A stretch of DNA of 64,000 bases from an uncultured Acidimicrobiales bacterium (GTDB lineage: Bacteria > Actinomycetota > Acidimicrobiia > Acidimicrobiales > Bin134). The number at the start of each line of letters is the position of its first letter. Position 1 is the stretch's first letter. Positions 44,088 to 53,166 of this stretch are shown here, piece by piece. The translations under genes were made by a program, and so were the position numbers. The stretch lies in assembly GCA_951813555.1 (NCBI GenBank), contig OX638344.1, positions 310,001 through 374,000 on the forward strand. The letters run 5' to 3'. Under the pieces are notes generated by a model. It had not been told where the DNA came from. It searched no databases and saw nothing but the letters and a program-made list of their open reading frames with translations.

Positions 44088-45404
44088 TTACAGAGAAGAA
44101 ATTTCACGGGCTCGTATTTGCTCGCCGATGGCATTGGCAAACGCCCGGAGCTCTGATTCGGCGTCCAAACCGGCTGCCTGGGCCGCTTGCACGGCATCGT
44201 AGAGGCGACCGGCCACCGTGGCGGTGTCCACATCGGGCACCACCCCCACCGAGCGGGCCTTGTGGATCACCTTGTCGGCGAACAACAGCGCGGGCAACCC
44301 CGGGGGAATGCCGTCCATCACCGAGGCCCGCCCCTTCTGCTCCCGTTTGATGGCTTCCCAGTTGACCAGCACTTGACTGGCATCGCCGGGAGCGGCCCGA
44401 TCGGAATCCGAGGGACCGAACACATGGGGGTGGCGGGACTTGAGCTTGTCGTGGATGCCCCGGGCCACGTCGGCCAGCGTGAATTGGCCGGCCTCGGCGG
44501 CCAGCACCGAGTGGAATACGATCTGATAGAGCAGATCGCCCAGCTCCTCCTCCAGCTCCTCATAGCCCGACAGGCTGTCGGCATCCACCGCATCGAGCGC
44601 CTCCAGCACCTCATAGGTCTCCTCCAGCAGATGGCCCCGCAGCGACTGGTGGGTCTGCTCTTGGTCCCAGGGGCAGCGGCGGCGCAACTCGCCGGCCAGA
44701 TCGGCGAACCGGACCACTTCCCGGGCGATGGGCGCGCCCATCTCGGCCACGTACAGCGACGTGAGGTGGTCGGGCACCACCGCGTGGTCCAAATCGGCCC
44801 ACGCCACCTCGAACACCCGCTCGTCGGGCAGGCCCAAGCGCTGCAAGACGATCACCTTCTCATCAGCCCCACCAGCGACCGAGCGATCGAAAGCGTCCAA
44901 TGCGGCCAGCTTGATGTCGCTCAGCACGTGCACGGCGTCGCACTGGGCCACCAGAAGCGGCCCTCGCTCCCCGGCAGCATCAATGGCGAAGCGCCGCCCG
45001 TCCACCAACCGCACCCCGGCGGTCAGGGGATCGACGCCGACACGGTCCCAGGCCAAATCGGCGAACGACAGCCCGACCAGCACCTCCAATTCCAAGCCGG
45101 GCACCGCACGCAGCAGCTCCACAGTGCGCTCGGCCACCAGCGGCGAGCCCGGCACGGCGTAGAGGACATCGCCAGCCGCGGCCTCAGCCGCCAACCGGTC
45201 CACGATGGCCCGGTAGACCTCCTCGAAGGACGAGGCATGGTCGTAGAGGTCGTCGAACGACTCCGCCGGCTCCACCGCCTCCGCCCCGGGGTGGCGGCGG
45301 GTGCGGACGAAGCGGCGGCTGGTCTGCTCGATAGCGTCGCGCACCGCCCCAGTGATGAACTCAGAGCCGGCCGGTCCCAGCCCGGCAACAATCACCCTCC
45401 CCAT
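44088..45404 (-). CDS. mazG: MazG nucleotide pyrophosphohydrolase with N-terminal tetrapyrrole-methylase-like domain
   Basis: 438 residues, YabN-like. The N-terminal roughly 230 residues form a methylase-fold domain (VIVAGLGPAGSEFITGAVRD; DVLYAVPGSPLVAERTVELL). The C-terminal MazG domain has LRRRCPWDQEQTHQSLRGHL, LLEETYEVLEALD, ELEEELGDLLYQIVFHSVLA (EExxE...D) and KLKSRHPHVFG. Likely a house-cleaning NTP pyrophosphatase. Confidence 0.9.
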   Translation of the reverse strand: MGRVIVAGLGPAGSEFITGAVRDAIEQTSRRFVRTRRHPGAEAVEPAESFDDLYDHASSFEEVYRAIVDRLAAEAAAGDVLYAVPGSPLVAERTVELLRAVPGLELEVLVGLSFADLAWDRVGVDPLTAGVRLVDGRRFAIDAAGERGPLLVAQCDAVHVLSDIKLAALDAFDRSVAGGADEKVIVLQRLGLPDERVFEVAWADLDHAVVPDHLTSLYVAEMGAPIAREVVRFADLAGELRRRCPWDQEQTHQSLRGHLLEETYEVLEALDAVDADSLSGYEELEEELGDLLYQIVFHSVLAAEAGQFTLADVARGIHDKLKSRHPHVFGPSDSDRAAPGDASQVLVNWEAIKREQKGRASVMDGIPPGLPALLFADKVIHKARSVGVVPDVDTATVAGRLYDAVQAAQAAGLDAESELRAFANAIGEQIRAREISSL

Positions 45405-45458
45405 ATCGCCTCCCCGGTCACGATGCCCTCCGCTGTCCTACCCTGCCAGCCACGATGC

Positions 45459-48400
45459 TCACGTTGCCGCCACTGGCGCGGGCTGCTCCTCCGGCACCAG
45501 GTCGCGCAGGGCGACGATGAGGGCCTCCGCGGCACCAGCGGCCGATTTTATGGGCAATACCAGCAACCCAGCAGCCTCCTGATAGGTGGCTTTGGGGTAG
45601 AGGCGCTCGAGGCGGACCCGACGGCTGGCCCGAAGCTCCACCGGGCTCAGCCGGGCCACCCACTTGGGACCACCGAAGCCGGGACCATTGGCCACCGTCA
45701 CTTCCCGGACCCCAGTGCGCAAACACTCGCACCGCAGCCGGGCCGCGTCCAGCAGCGTCAGGGCGATGTCGGGAACGGGGCCGTACCGATCGGCCCACTC
45801 GGCGGCCACGTCGTCCACCTCTTCGGGGAGCTGGGCCGCGGCCACCCGCCGGTAGGCCTCCAGCCGCAACTCCTCTTTGGGCATGTAGTCGGCGGGGATG
45901 GCCGCCGCCACGGGCAAGTCGATATTGATCTCCACCGGCTCGGGCGGGGTCTCGCCCTTCAGCTCGGCCACCGCCTCGGTGACCAGCTGGCAGTAGAGGT
46001 CGTAGCCCACCGCGGCGATGTGGCCCGACTGGCCGGTGCCCAACATGTTGCCCGCGCCCCGGATCTCCAGGTCGCGCATGGCGATCTTGAACCCCGATCC
46101 CAGCTCTGTTGCCTCGCCGATGGTCTTGAGCCGCTCATAGGCCTCCTCGGTGAGCACCCGCCCCTCGGGCGCGAACAGGTAGGCGTAGGCCCGGGCCCCG
46201 GCCCGGCCCACCCGGCCCCGCAGTTGGTGGAGCTGGCCCAGCCCCAGCAGGTCGGCCCGGTCCACCACCAGGGTGTTCACGGTGGGCATGTCGATGCCCG
46301 ACTCGATGATGGTGGTACACACCAGCACGTCGTAGGCATGCTCCCAGAAGTCGATCACCACCTGCTCCAGGGTGCCCTCGTCCATCTGCCCGTGGGCCAC
46401 CGCAATGCGGGCCTCGGGGACCAGTTCCCGCAGATCGGCAGCCACATGGTCGATGTCGGCCACCCGATTGTGGACGAAGAACACCTGGCCCTCCCGCAGG
46501 AGCTCCCGGCGGATGGCCTCGGCCACCGGACGCTCGTCGTAGGCGCCCACGTAGGTCAAGATGGGCTGGCGGTCGGCGGGGGGCGTGTGCAGCAAGGTGA
46601 GGTCGCGGATCCCGGTGAGGCTCATCTCCAGCGTCCGGGGTATGGGCGTGGCGGTGAGGGTGACCACATCAACATCAGCCCGGATGGACTTGATGGCCTC
46701 CTTGTGGGTGACGCCGAAGCGCTGCTCCTCGTCCACCACCAACAGCCCCAGATTCCGAAAGGAGATATCGCCTGACAACAGTCGATGTGTGCCGATCACC
46801 ACGTCTACCGAGCCGTCGGCTAGACCGGCCACCACCTGGCGGGCCTGGCGGGGAGACAAGAACCGGCTCAGCACCTCCACTCGGATGGGATAGCCGGCGA
46901 ACCGCTCGCTGAACGTCTGATAGTGCTGCTGGGCCAACAGGGTGGTGGGCACCAGCACCGCGGCTTGAGCGCCGTCCTGGACGGCCTTGAACACCGCCCG
47001 GATGGCCACTTCGGTCTTTCCGAAACCCACATCGCCGCAGATCAGGCGGTCCATGGGCACGGGCTGCTCCATGTCGGCCTTGACCTCGACGATGGCCTTG
47101 TGCTGATCGGGGGTGAGCTGGTAGCCGAAGGCCGACTCCATCTCCGCCTGCCACGGAGTGTCACCGGAGAAGGCCCGACCGGGCGTGGTGACCCGGCGCT
47201 GATAGAGCACTACTAGTTCCTTGGCTATCTCGCTGACCGCGGAGCGCACCCCGCTCTTCGCCCGTTGCCAGTCGGCGCCGCCCATCTTGCTCAGGGTGGG
47301 GGTCTCGCCCCCGGAGTAGCGGCGCACGGCATCAACCTGGTCGGTGGGCACATACAGTTTGTCTCCGCCCCGGTACTCCACCAGCAGGTAGTCGCGGCTG
47401 ACTCCGCCGATGGCCCGGGTGACCATGCCGCAGTAGCGGCCTACGCCGTGGTGGCGATGGACGACATGATCGCCCGCGGCCAGATCGTCCAGCTCCCGGG
47501 CCGCCGACTGACGGGGGCGGCTGCGCCGGTGGGCTCGGCGACGGCCGGTCAGATCGGCCTCTCCCAGCACGGCGAGGCGGCACTCGGGCAGCACGAAACC
47601 CCGCTGAATGGGAGCCACAACCACACCGCTGACGCCGTGGGCTGCGCCTCCGAAACCAAGCGATCCCGCCCCACCAGCCCCGGAGAGGACCGGGAGGTCT
47701 ACGCCGTGCTCGCGCAGCAGAGCGGCGGCGCGGCTGGCCGAGCCGACACCGTCGGCCGCCACTAGCACCTGGTACCCCTCGGCCAGCAGCCGGGAGACCT
47801 GGCGAACCGGGGCGGCCGGATCACCGATGGCCGAGGCCCAACCCCCCACGGCCACCGACGGTATCGACGGCCCGGCGGGCACCGCGGTCATGGTCCACAC
47901 CGGCGACGGGCAGGCGGACAGCAGCCGGTCGTAGTCGACATGCAGGCGAGGGAACTCCTCGCCGGCTGCTCCCCAAGTCTGGGCCAGCACACCAGCCAGG
48001 TCGGCCTCCTCGGCGGCGATGTCGGCCGCCCGGTCCCGCAGCCGACCCGGCTCCAGCAGCACCACCAGGGCGTCGGCGCCAAGACGGTCGGTGATGATCT
48101 GGTCGTCGCCGACCAGCCACGGCAGCCATGACTCCATCCCATCGAAGAACTGGCCCTCCACCAGCCGCTCCCACTGCTCCCGACCCCAGGGGCGCGAGGC
48201 GATCAGCCGCTCCGCAGCCGCCCGGACGGCAGCGGTGGGCCGCACCTCCCGGGCAGGGAAGACGACAACCTCGTCCACCGGGTCGGTGGAGCGCTGGTCG
48301 GCCACCGAGAACTCGGTTAGCCGGTCTACCTCGTCGCCCCACAGGTCGATGCGAACCGGGCTGTCGCCCGTGGACGGGAACACGTCCACGATGGAGCCCC

Positions 48401-48950
48401 GCACCGCGAACACACCCCGGTGCTCCACCTGCACGTCGCGGCGATAGCCCCGGGCAGCCAGCTCGGCGACCAGCTCGCCCAGGTCGATGCGGTCGCCCTG
48501 CGCCACCGTCACCGGGGCGGCGTCGTCGGAATCGGGGGCCAGGCGCTGAAGCAAGGCCCGCACTGGGGCCACCACCACCGGAGGGCAACCCTGCGGGTCG
48601 CGGAGCTGCCAGATGGATTGGCCGCGGCGCCCCATCGTCTCCACGCCGGGGCTGACCCGCTCGAAGGGCAGGGTCTCCCAGGCCGGGAACAGGTCGGCCG
48701 CGCCGTCGAGCATCGCCGACAGATCGCCGGCCAGGCGCTCGGCGTCTGCGGTGGTGGGGGTGGCCACCACTATCGGGCGGCGCCCGTTCAGCTCGGCGAT
48801 GGCGGCCAGCACCGCGGCCTGGCCGGACTCGGCCACCGCCAGCGAGGCGTCGCGGCGACCGAGGATGCCCACCACAGCTGGCTCCGACGCCAGCAACCGT
48901 CCGAGTCCAGCCAGCCCGGGACCGGAAGCAGCAACCGCGGTGGTGGCCAT
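45459..48950 (-). CDS. mfd: transcription-repair coupling factor
   Basis: 1163 residues. The N-terminal UvrB-homology part is followed by the RNA-polymerase-interacting domain (AAGDHVVHRHHGVGRYCGMV) and a RecG-like translocase (Walker A CGDVGFGKTEVAIRAVFKAV, VPTTLLAQQHY, DEEQRFGVTHKE, TATPIPRTLEMSLTGIRDLT). A C-terminal regulatory domain follows. The start overlaps the pth stop by one base. Confidence 0.97.
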   Translation of the reverse strand: MATTAVAASGPGLAGLGRLLASEPAVVGILGRRDASLAVAESGQAAVLAAIAELNGRRPIVVATPTTADAERLAGDLSAMLDGAADLFPAWETLPFERVSPGVETMGRRGQSIWQLRDPQGCPPVVVAPVRALLQRLAPDSDDAAPVTVAQGDRIDLGELVAELAARGYRRDVQVEHRGVFAVRGSIVDVFPSTGDSPVRIDLWGDEVDRLTEFSVADQRSTDPVDEVVVFPAREVRPTAAVRAAAERLIASRPWGREQWERLVEGQFFDGMESWLPWLVGDDQIITDRLGADALVVLLEPGRLRDRAADIAAEEADLAGVLAQTWGAAGEEFPRLHVDYDRLLSACPSPVWTMTAVPAGPSIPSVAVGGWASAIGDPAAPVRQVSRLLAEGYQVLVAADGVGSASRAAALLREHGVDLPVLSGAGGAGSLGFGGAAHGVSGVVVAPIQRGFVLPECRLAVLGEADLTGRRRAHRRSRPRQSAARELDDLAAGDHVVHRHHGVGRYCGMVTRAIGGVSRDYLLVEYRGGDKLYVPTDQVDAVRRYSGGETPTLSKMGGADWQRAKSGVRSAVSEIAKELVVLYQRRVTTPGRAFSGDTPWQAEMESAFGYQLTPDQHKAIVEVKADMEQPVPMDRLICGDVGFGKTEVAIRAVFKAVQDGAQAAVLVPTTLLAQQHYQTFSERFAGYPIRVEVLSRFLSPRQARQVVAGLADGSVDVVIGTHRLLSGDISFRNLGLLVVDEEQRFGVTHKEAIKSIRADVDVVTLTATPIPRTLEMSLTGIRDLTLLHTPPADRQPILTYVGAYDERPVAEAIRRELLREGQVFFVHNRVADIDHVAADLRELVPEARIAVAHGQMDEGTLEQVVIDFWEHAYDVLVCTTIIESGIDMPTVNTLVVDRADLLGLGQLHQLRGRVGRAGARAYAYLFAPEGRVLTEEAYERLKTIGEATELGSGFKIAMRDLEIRGAGNMLGTGQSGHIAAVGYDLYCQLVTEAVAELKGETPPEPVEINIDLPVAAAIPADYMPKEELRLEAYRRVAAAQLPEEVDDVAAEWADRYGPVPDIALTLLDAARLRCECLRTGVREVTVANGPGFGGPKWVARLSPVELRASRRVRLERLYPKATYQEAAGLLVLPIKSAAGAAEALIVALRDLVPEEQPAPVAAT

Positions 48951-49561
48951 CAGTTGTACCTGTTCATAACAATTTCGACCGGATGGTCGAGCAGGGCCAG
49001 TGCCGCCTCGGCCGCCCGCTCCACCGCATCGTCCAACAGATCCCGATCGGACCGACCCGGCCGCTTCAGCACATAGTCGGCACCGGCCTGGGGGTTGGGG
49101 GGCTTGCCCACCCCGATGCGAATCCGAGCGAAGTCGGCGGTGTGAAGGTGCGACTTGATGGAGGACAGGCCGTAATGACCGGCCAATCCCCCGCCGTGTT
49201 TCACCTTGATCCGCCCCGGAGGCAGATCAAGCTCGTCGTGGGCTATCACCAAGCGATCCAAGTGATCGGCGATGCTCCAGCGGCGCACCAGCGCCCGGAC
49301 GGCCTCTCCAGATTTGTTCATGAAAGTTTGGGGAACGGCCAGTACGACCATTCGGCCTTCGACCCGGACCTCCGCGACCAGCGAGGCTTCTCGACTCTTG
49401 CGCAGCGGCTGACCGTGGCGGCTGGCCAGCAGCTCCACGACCTCGGCACCCACGTTGTGGCGGGATCCGACGAACTTCTCGCCGGGATTGCCCAACCCCA
49501 CCACGACGAGATCGGCGGGGGTGTCGGTGTGATTCTTGCGGGATCGCCAGCGGGAAGGCAC
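48950..49561 (-). CDS. pth: peptidyl-tRNA hydrolase
   Basis: 203 residues: VVVGLGNPGEKFVGSRHNVG (catalytic His), VPQTFMNKSGEAVRAL, LVIAHDELDLPPGRIKVKHG (catalytic Asp), GHYGLSSIKSHL and RIRIGVGKPP. Recycles peptidyl-tRNA. Next to rplY, 18 bases apart, and mfd. Confidence 0.95.
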   Translation of the reverse strand: MPSRWRSRKNHTDTPADLVVVGLGNPGEKFVGSRHNVGAEVVELLASRHGQPLRKSREASLVAEVRVEGRMVVLAVPQTFMNKSGEAVRALVRRWSIADHLDRLVIAHDELDLPPGRIKVKHGGGLAGHYGLSSIKSHLHTADFARIRIGVGKPPNPQAGADYVLKRPGRSDRDLLDDAVERAAEAALALLDHPVEIVMNRYN

Positions 49562-49579
49562 GGCGACAGGCGCCGAGAC

Positions 49580-50263
49580 TTACTCGGCGGGGTCTTCGGA
49601 GGCGGTGTCTTCGGCGGCTTCTTCGCCCTCTTCGGAGACAATCGGCTGACCGTCTTCATCCAGCTCGACTTCGGCCTCTTCATCGACCTCGGGCTCTTCG
49701 ATTTCCATGACCGCCGTGGAGGTGCTGGCCACCAGCTCCTCAGAGTCGCCGGCCAGTTGGACACCGTCGGGCAGCTCAATGTCGCCGGCTCTCAGCGTGT
49801 CGCCCATCGTCATCTCGCTGATGTCGATCGACAGCTCGTTGGGAATGGCCTCGGGCTTGGACAGCACCCGGATGGTGAACGCGGCCTGTTCCACCACCCC
49901 GCCCTCGTTGGTCACCTCGGGGGCTTCGCCCACCAGCACCATCCGCACGTCGACCTCGACCTCGACGTCGGCGTCCACCCGGATGAAGTCCACATGGATG
50001 ACCTCATTGCGCACCGGGTGATGTTGCAAGTCTTTGACCAGGCCGAGTTGGCGGTCGCCGTCCACTTCTAAAGTCAGCAGGGCGTTGAGGCCGGCATCGG
50101 TGGTCAGCGCCGACCGCAGATCGCGGGCGTCCACCGCAACGGGAATCGAATCCCCGCCGAGTCCATAGACCACGCCGGGTACCCGCCCCTCGCGACGCAG
50201 GCGGCGGGACGGTCGGGTGCCCAGTTCACGCGTAGTGTCGGTCTTCAAGATCAGGTCAGCCAT
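49580..50263 (-). CDS. rplY: 50S ribosomal protein L25/CTC family
   Basis: 227 residues. An N-terminal 5S-rRNA-binding L25 domain (RRLRREGRVPGVVYGLGGDS; LVKDLQHHPVRNEVIHVDFI) is followed by the TL5/CTC beta domain and a very acidic tail (VDEEAEVELDEDGQPIVSEE). The long form is common in actinobacteria. Confidence 0.93.
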   Translation of the reverse strand: MADLILKTDTTRELGTRPSRRLRREGRVPGVVYGLGGDSIPVAVDARDLRSALTTDAGLNALLTLEVDGDRQLGLVKDLQHHPVRNEVIHVDFIRVDADVEVEVDVRMVLVGEAPEVTNEGGVVEQAAFTIRVLSKPEAIPNELSIDISEMTMGDTLRAGDIELPDGVQLAGDSEELVASTSTAVMEIEEPEVDEEAEVELDEDGQPIVSEEGEEAAEDTASEDPAE

Positions 50264-50310
50264 AGCGCAGCTAGAAATGTTACCCGCCGCCGAGCAGAAA
50301 CGGCCAAGAG

Positions 50311-50577
50311 CTAGCCGAACAAGTCTGAGTGCGTCTCAGTTCTCACTACTACCAAAGCATCGTCGCCGTAACCTCAGATCAGGAGCCAGTCCGGTTCAAT
50401 ATGGCACTCCCAGTAGTCCGACCACGGTCCTGACAGTCGGTGGGGCCGCAATCGAGGATGGAGATCTCGACCCGACAACAGTGCTTCGACCACGGTCCAC
50501 AGCTTGTCCAGATCTTTGCCGCGCCTGCCTGCCCGCTTGAGATCCTTCTCAAAGCGAGAGGTGGTGAGCAGACGCAT
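50311..50577 (-). pseudogene. YafQ-family toxin interrupted by an in-frame TGA
   Basis: Reading from ATG 50577 gives 67 residues ending HIEPDWLLI, then TGA (50376-50374). The same frame continues for 20 more codons, GYGDDALVVVRTETHSDLFG, to TAG at 50311-50313. The continuation is the normal YafQ C-terminus (LVRTGTHSDLF), and the total length of about 88 codons matches the family. A single nonsense change therefore appears to have silenced an otherwise intact endoribonuclease toxin; the C-terminal catalytic His and Phe are lost. Confidence 0.82.
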
Positions 50578-50583
50578 GGCCTG

Positions 50584-50838
50584 CTATGCCATGGCTTTGA
50601 GCTCTTCGAGGGTGGAGTACTCCACGAGATTCGACCCAGTTTGGGCCTGGCGCAGCGCATCGGCGGTGTCCGCATTGGGGATCCTGACTTCGAAGGGCAG
50701 TCCCTGGTGCATAACCACTTGCCTGTAGAAGAGGGTGATCGCCTCCGTGGCCGATAGACCCAGCTCGCCGAGGACTTCTTCGACTTGATGCTTGAGATCG
50801 GGTTCGACCCGGGCCCGGATCATCTCGGTCTTGGCCAC
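50584..50838 (-). CDS. dinJ: RelB/DinJ-family antitoxin
   Basis: 84 residues from a GTG start with GGAGG 7 bases upstream. Ribbon-helix-helix N-terminus (MIRARVEPDLKHQVEEVLGE then LGLSATEAITLFYRQVV), then the DinJ segment HQGLPFEVRIPNADTADALR. It lies 6 bases before the interrupted yafQ. Confidence 0.88.
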   Translation of the reverse strand: MAKTEMIRARVEPDLKHQVEEVLGELGLSATEAITLFYRQVVMHQGLPFEVRIPNADTADALRQAQTGSNLVEYSTLEELKAMA

Positions 50839-50866
50839 GATTCAACCTCCCGACCCAACACTATCT

Positions 50867-50884
50867 GTTCCCCATGCGGGGAAC
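50867..50884. promoter_or_regulatory. inverted repeat upstream of dinJ
   Basis: gttcccc-atgc-ggggaac, perfect 7-base arms, 28 bases upstream of the dinJ start. It is a plausible autoregulatory operator. An IS3 left end begins at 50921, just outside it. Confidence 0.5.
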
Positions 50885-50920
50885 AAGTTGGTTGTCTCCA
50901 TGGCATAGGAAAGCACCAGG

Positions 50921-51260
50921 TGAGGTTCCCCCTTTTTTGTGGAGGCATGCTCCATAAGGAGAGTCATGCCACGAATGAGAGGGAAGTTCGATCTGGAGTT
51001 GCGTGCGGGGGTTGTTCGGGTCGCCAAAGAGACCGGCCGTCCGGTGGCCCATGTGGCCCGGGAGGTCGGTGTGAATGAGGGCGCTTTGGGCAACTGGGTG
51101 CGCCAGGACGCCGCCGAGCGGGCCGGGGGTTTGACCGCGGACGAGCGGGCCGAGCTCGCCGGGCTCCGCAAGCGGGTCGCGGAGTTGGAGATGGAGCGTG
51201 ATGTCCTCAAACGATCCGTGGTCGGTTGGGTCAACGAGGCAACGCGGTGACCGCTGGGTT
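50921..51260 (+). mobile_element. IS3-family element, left-end copy A
   Basis: 340 bases beginning tgaggttcccccttttttg are nearly identical to 53130-53469. The segment holds the left terminal sequence and orfA. In this copy the element continues into about 400 bases of orfB before being cut off near 51640. No matching right end is seen. Confidence 0.8.
50966..51250 (+). CDS. IS3-family transposase orfA (copy A)
   Basis: 94 residues: helix-turn-helix KFDLELRAGVVRVAKETGRP then VAHVAREVGVNEGALGNWV, followed by a leucine-zipper-like segment ELAGLRKRVAELEMERDVLK. The stop overlaps the GTG start of orfB (GTGA). Confidence 0.82.
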   Translation: MPRMRGKFDLELRAGVVRVAKETGRPVAHVAREVGVNEGALGNWVRQDAAERAGGLTADERAELAGLRKRVAELEMERDVLKRSVVGWVNEATR

Positions 51261-51894
51261 CATCGCCTCCCAAAGGACCGACCACGGTGTGGCTCACGCG
51301 GTGTCGTGTCGGGCGCTGGGCATCGCGCCCTCGACGTTCTACAGGCACCGCAACCGGCCTGTTACCGCCCAGCAGCTCCGCCGACAGGCGACAGATGCCG
51401 AGGTGAAAAAGGCGTTCGACGAGTCCCAGGGCACCTACGGGTCGCCCAGAGTGAGAGCCCAGCTGCGCCGCGAGGGGCTGTCTGTGTCGAAGACCACGGT
51501 GGAGGCCTCGATGGTCCGCCAGGGCCTGTGCGCCCGACCCAAACGGCGCTACAGGGGCCTCACCGGCCAACACCCCGGCGCTGCGGCCCCATCGGACCTG
51601 CTGAGGCGCGATTTCAGCGCCCAGGCGATCAACCAGAAATGGCGGAACCTATGGCGGATTGAGCATGGGTGGCCTTCAGTAGACTCCTGGAACCAGACGA
51701 ATTACAACCTGATCAACAACCGCCTCAAAGAGGACTGGCACGACAGATGTAGCGTCACATACACCGGCGTCTGGTATGTATACGGGGTGACTTGCAGGGG
51801 CCAATCCACGCTGGCCTGGATAGCCCTTAGGGCGGGAACATCCGTTGAAGGCTATAGCTCGAACGCCGGCGACGTCGGGTACGTCCAACCATGA
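51247..51894 (+). pseudogene. IS3-family transposase orfB, truncated (copy A)
   Basis: The frame starts at GTG 51247 and encodes the HTH_21 region of orfB (HAVSCRALGIAPSTFYRHRN; GTYGSPRVRAQLRREGLSVS; RRYRGLTGQHPG; DFSAQAINQKW). After NQKW (about 51640), where the DDE domain should begin, the sequence becomes unrelated and the frame runs to 51894. The DDE catalytic core is absent, so this copy is dead. Confidence 0.78.
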
Positions 51895-51934
51895 CCGTTT
51901 CAAGCCAAGAGAGAATGACCCGATTGGAGCATCC

Positions 51935-52717
51935 ATGACCCGAGGGCCAATACGCGACAGCTGGTTCAACGCCAGACGGGCGCTGGCTGTCGCTGTGACT
52001 GTATTGCTACTGGCTGCCCTGGTGTGGTTCGCTGCAAGCCGCCTCGCCTCCAAAGAAGGCCAGAACACTGAAGTGGCAACCGCCGGCCAATACCCCACAA
52101 GCACCGATGACCCGCACCCCCCCCTAGCCCAAGCAGAAGAGAATTCTGCAACAGACGAGCCCGCCGGCAGCGAACCAGACCCGGCCAGGACACAAACCTC
52201 ATCGTCGCCACCGGACAATTTGGACCTCGAGGAAATCGTTCGAGAATTCATACTGACTCTCTGGGGCGGAGAGACACCGCGGGCAGAGAGCGACTACGTA
52301 CCTGGCACCTACGCCAAGCTCGAATCCGACGATCCAGCGACTAGGCGTCGAGGCGAATTCGAACTACAAATCAGAGTAGAACTTGGCGCAAGTGTCGCCA
52401 ACGACCCCTATTATCCTCAGCTTCACAAGATAATGACCGACGCCTGGTCTTCTTGCTTGAAAGAGTACGGGCTGCCCTCCCTGGAGAACCTTGGCCGGCT
52501 TTCTAAAGATGAGCAGGACGTGCTCTTGAAAGAGCGCGGCCTGATCGGAGAGCGTTTGAGAGAATTCGAAGACAAGTGCTGGGGTCAATCCCGCATATAC
52601 GCAGGAAAAGATGAGAAAACGGCCCTGCTGCTCGAGCAGCAGCAACAATACTACTTCGCCTTGGCCCAGCAATGGGTGAAAGCGAACCCCGACAAGTTAG
52701 TACCCCTACAAGACTGA
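51935..52717 (+). CDS. unknown single-helix membrane-anchored protein
   Basis: 260 residues from ATG 51935 (51845 is an in-frame alternative). One transmembrane helix at residues about 15-37 (RRALAVAVTVLLLAALVWFA) is followed by a Pro/Ser/Thr/Glu-rich spacer and a helical outer domain with two Cys (WSSCLKEYGL; DKCWGQSRIY). No family recognised. It sits between two truncated IS3 copies and its base composition is less GC-rich than its surroundings, so it is probably island cargo. Confidence 0.55.
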   Translation: MTRGPIRDSWFNARRALAVAVTVLLLAALVWFAASRLASKEGQNTEVATAGQYPTSTDDPHPPLAQAEENSATDEPAGSEPDPARTQTSSSPPDNLDLEEIVREFILTLWGGETPRAESDYVPGTYAKLESDDPATRRRGEFELQIRVELGASVANDPYYPQLHKIMTDAWSSCLKEYGLPSLENLGRLSKDEQDVLLKERGLIGERLREFEDKCWGQSRIYAGKDEKTALLLEQQQQYYFALAQQWVKANPDKLVPLQD

Positions 52718-52765
52718 AACGAAAGCTCGGCAAAAGAAGGCCAACCCGTCTGAAACAAGTAGCCT

Positions 52766-52879
52766 ATGCATGCCCAATCAATTGGTGCCTTTCTTTCTAT
52801 GAGCATTCTCATTGCTCTCTCTCTGCTTCTTGTATGGGCGAAGACCAACCCCAACCCCAACCACAAGACCCCGCCGTAG
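52766..52879 (+). CDS. possible 37-residue membrane peptide
   Basis: ATG CAT GCC... to TAG, with a hydrophobic core SMSILIALSLLLVWA and a short polar tail. There is no clear ribosome site. Offered only as a candidate; it overlaps the next candidate frame. Confidence 0.2.
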   Translation: MHAQSIGAFLSMSILIALSLLLVWAKTNPNPNHKTPP

Positions 52880-53166
52880 CCGCTCTACAAAACCTTAACA
52901 AAGCTGCTCAAATTAGCCGCCACAGCGACGCCGTCGAACTGGCCCGCTACGCCAAAGCAGCAGCCGATGCCCTCCCCAATGGTGATCAGCAAAACACCCG
53001 TAACCAACTGGTAAACTTAGCCCGAGTCCTCCACAACCCTGGTTGGCCCGATGTCGCTCACGATCTCGCTCATTCCCTAGAAATCAACCCAACTAGCATT
53101 ACCAAAACCAACGAGATTATGTCGCCCGTTGAGGTTCCCCCTTTTTTGTGGAGGCATGCTCTATAG
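52834..53166 (+). CDS. hypothetical helical protein, 3' end fused into IS3 sequence
   Basis: About 110 residues from ATG 52834: AVAALQNLNKAAQISRHSDA and VELARYAKAAADALPNGDQQ look like a real helical protein. The last dozen or so residues (VEVPPFLWRHAL) are encoded by the IS3 left end at 53130, so the original C-terminus was replaced by the insertion. Confidence 0.35.
   Translation: MGEDQPQPQPQDPAVAALQNLNKAAQISRHSDAVELARYAKAAADALPNGDQQNTRNQLVNLARVLHNPGWPDVAHDLAHSLEINPTSITKTNEIMSPVEVPPFLWRHAL

Noticed and set aside
44187..46775. 862-codon open frame on the plus strand
   Set aside because: It lies opposite mazG and mfd, both strongly supported; the translation is His/Gln/Gly-rich with no motif.
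50374..50376. TGA in yafQ read as selenocysteine
   Set aside because: No stem-loop of the bacterial SECIS type is evident after it and the family has no Sec members; a nonsense mutation is simpler.
51676..52251. 191-codon minus-strand frame
   Set aside because: Antisense to the truncated orfB tail and the membrane-anchored protein; no motif, Ser/Arg-rich shadow composition.
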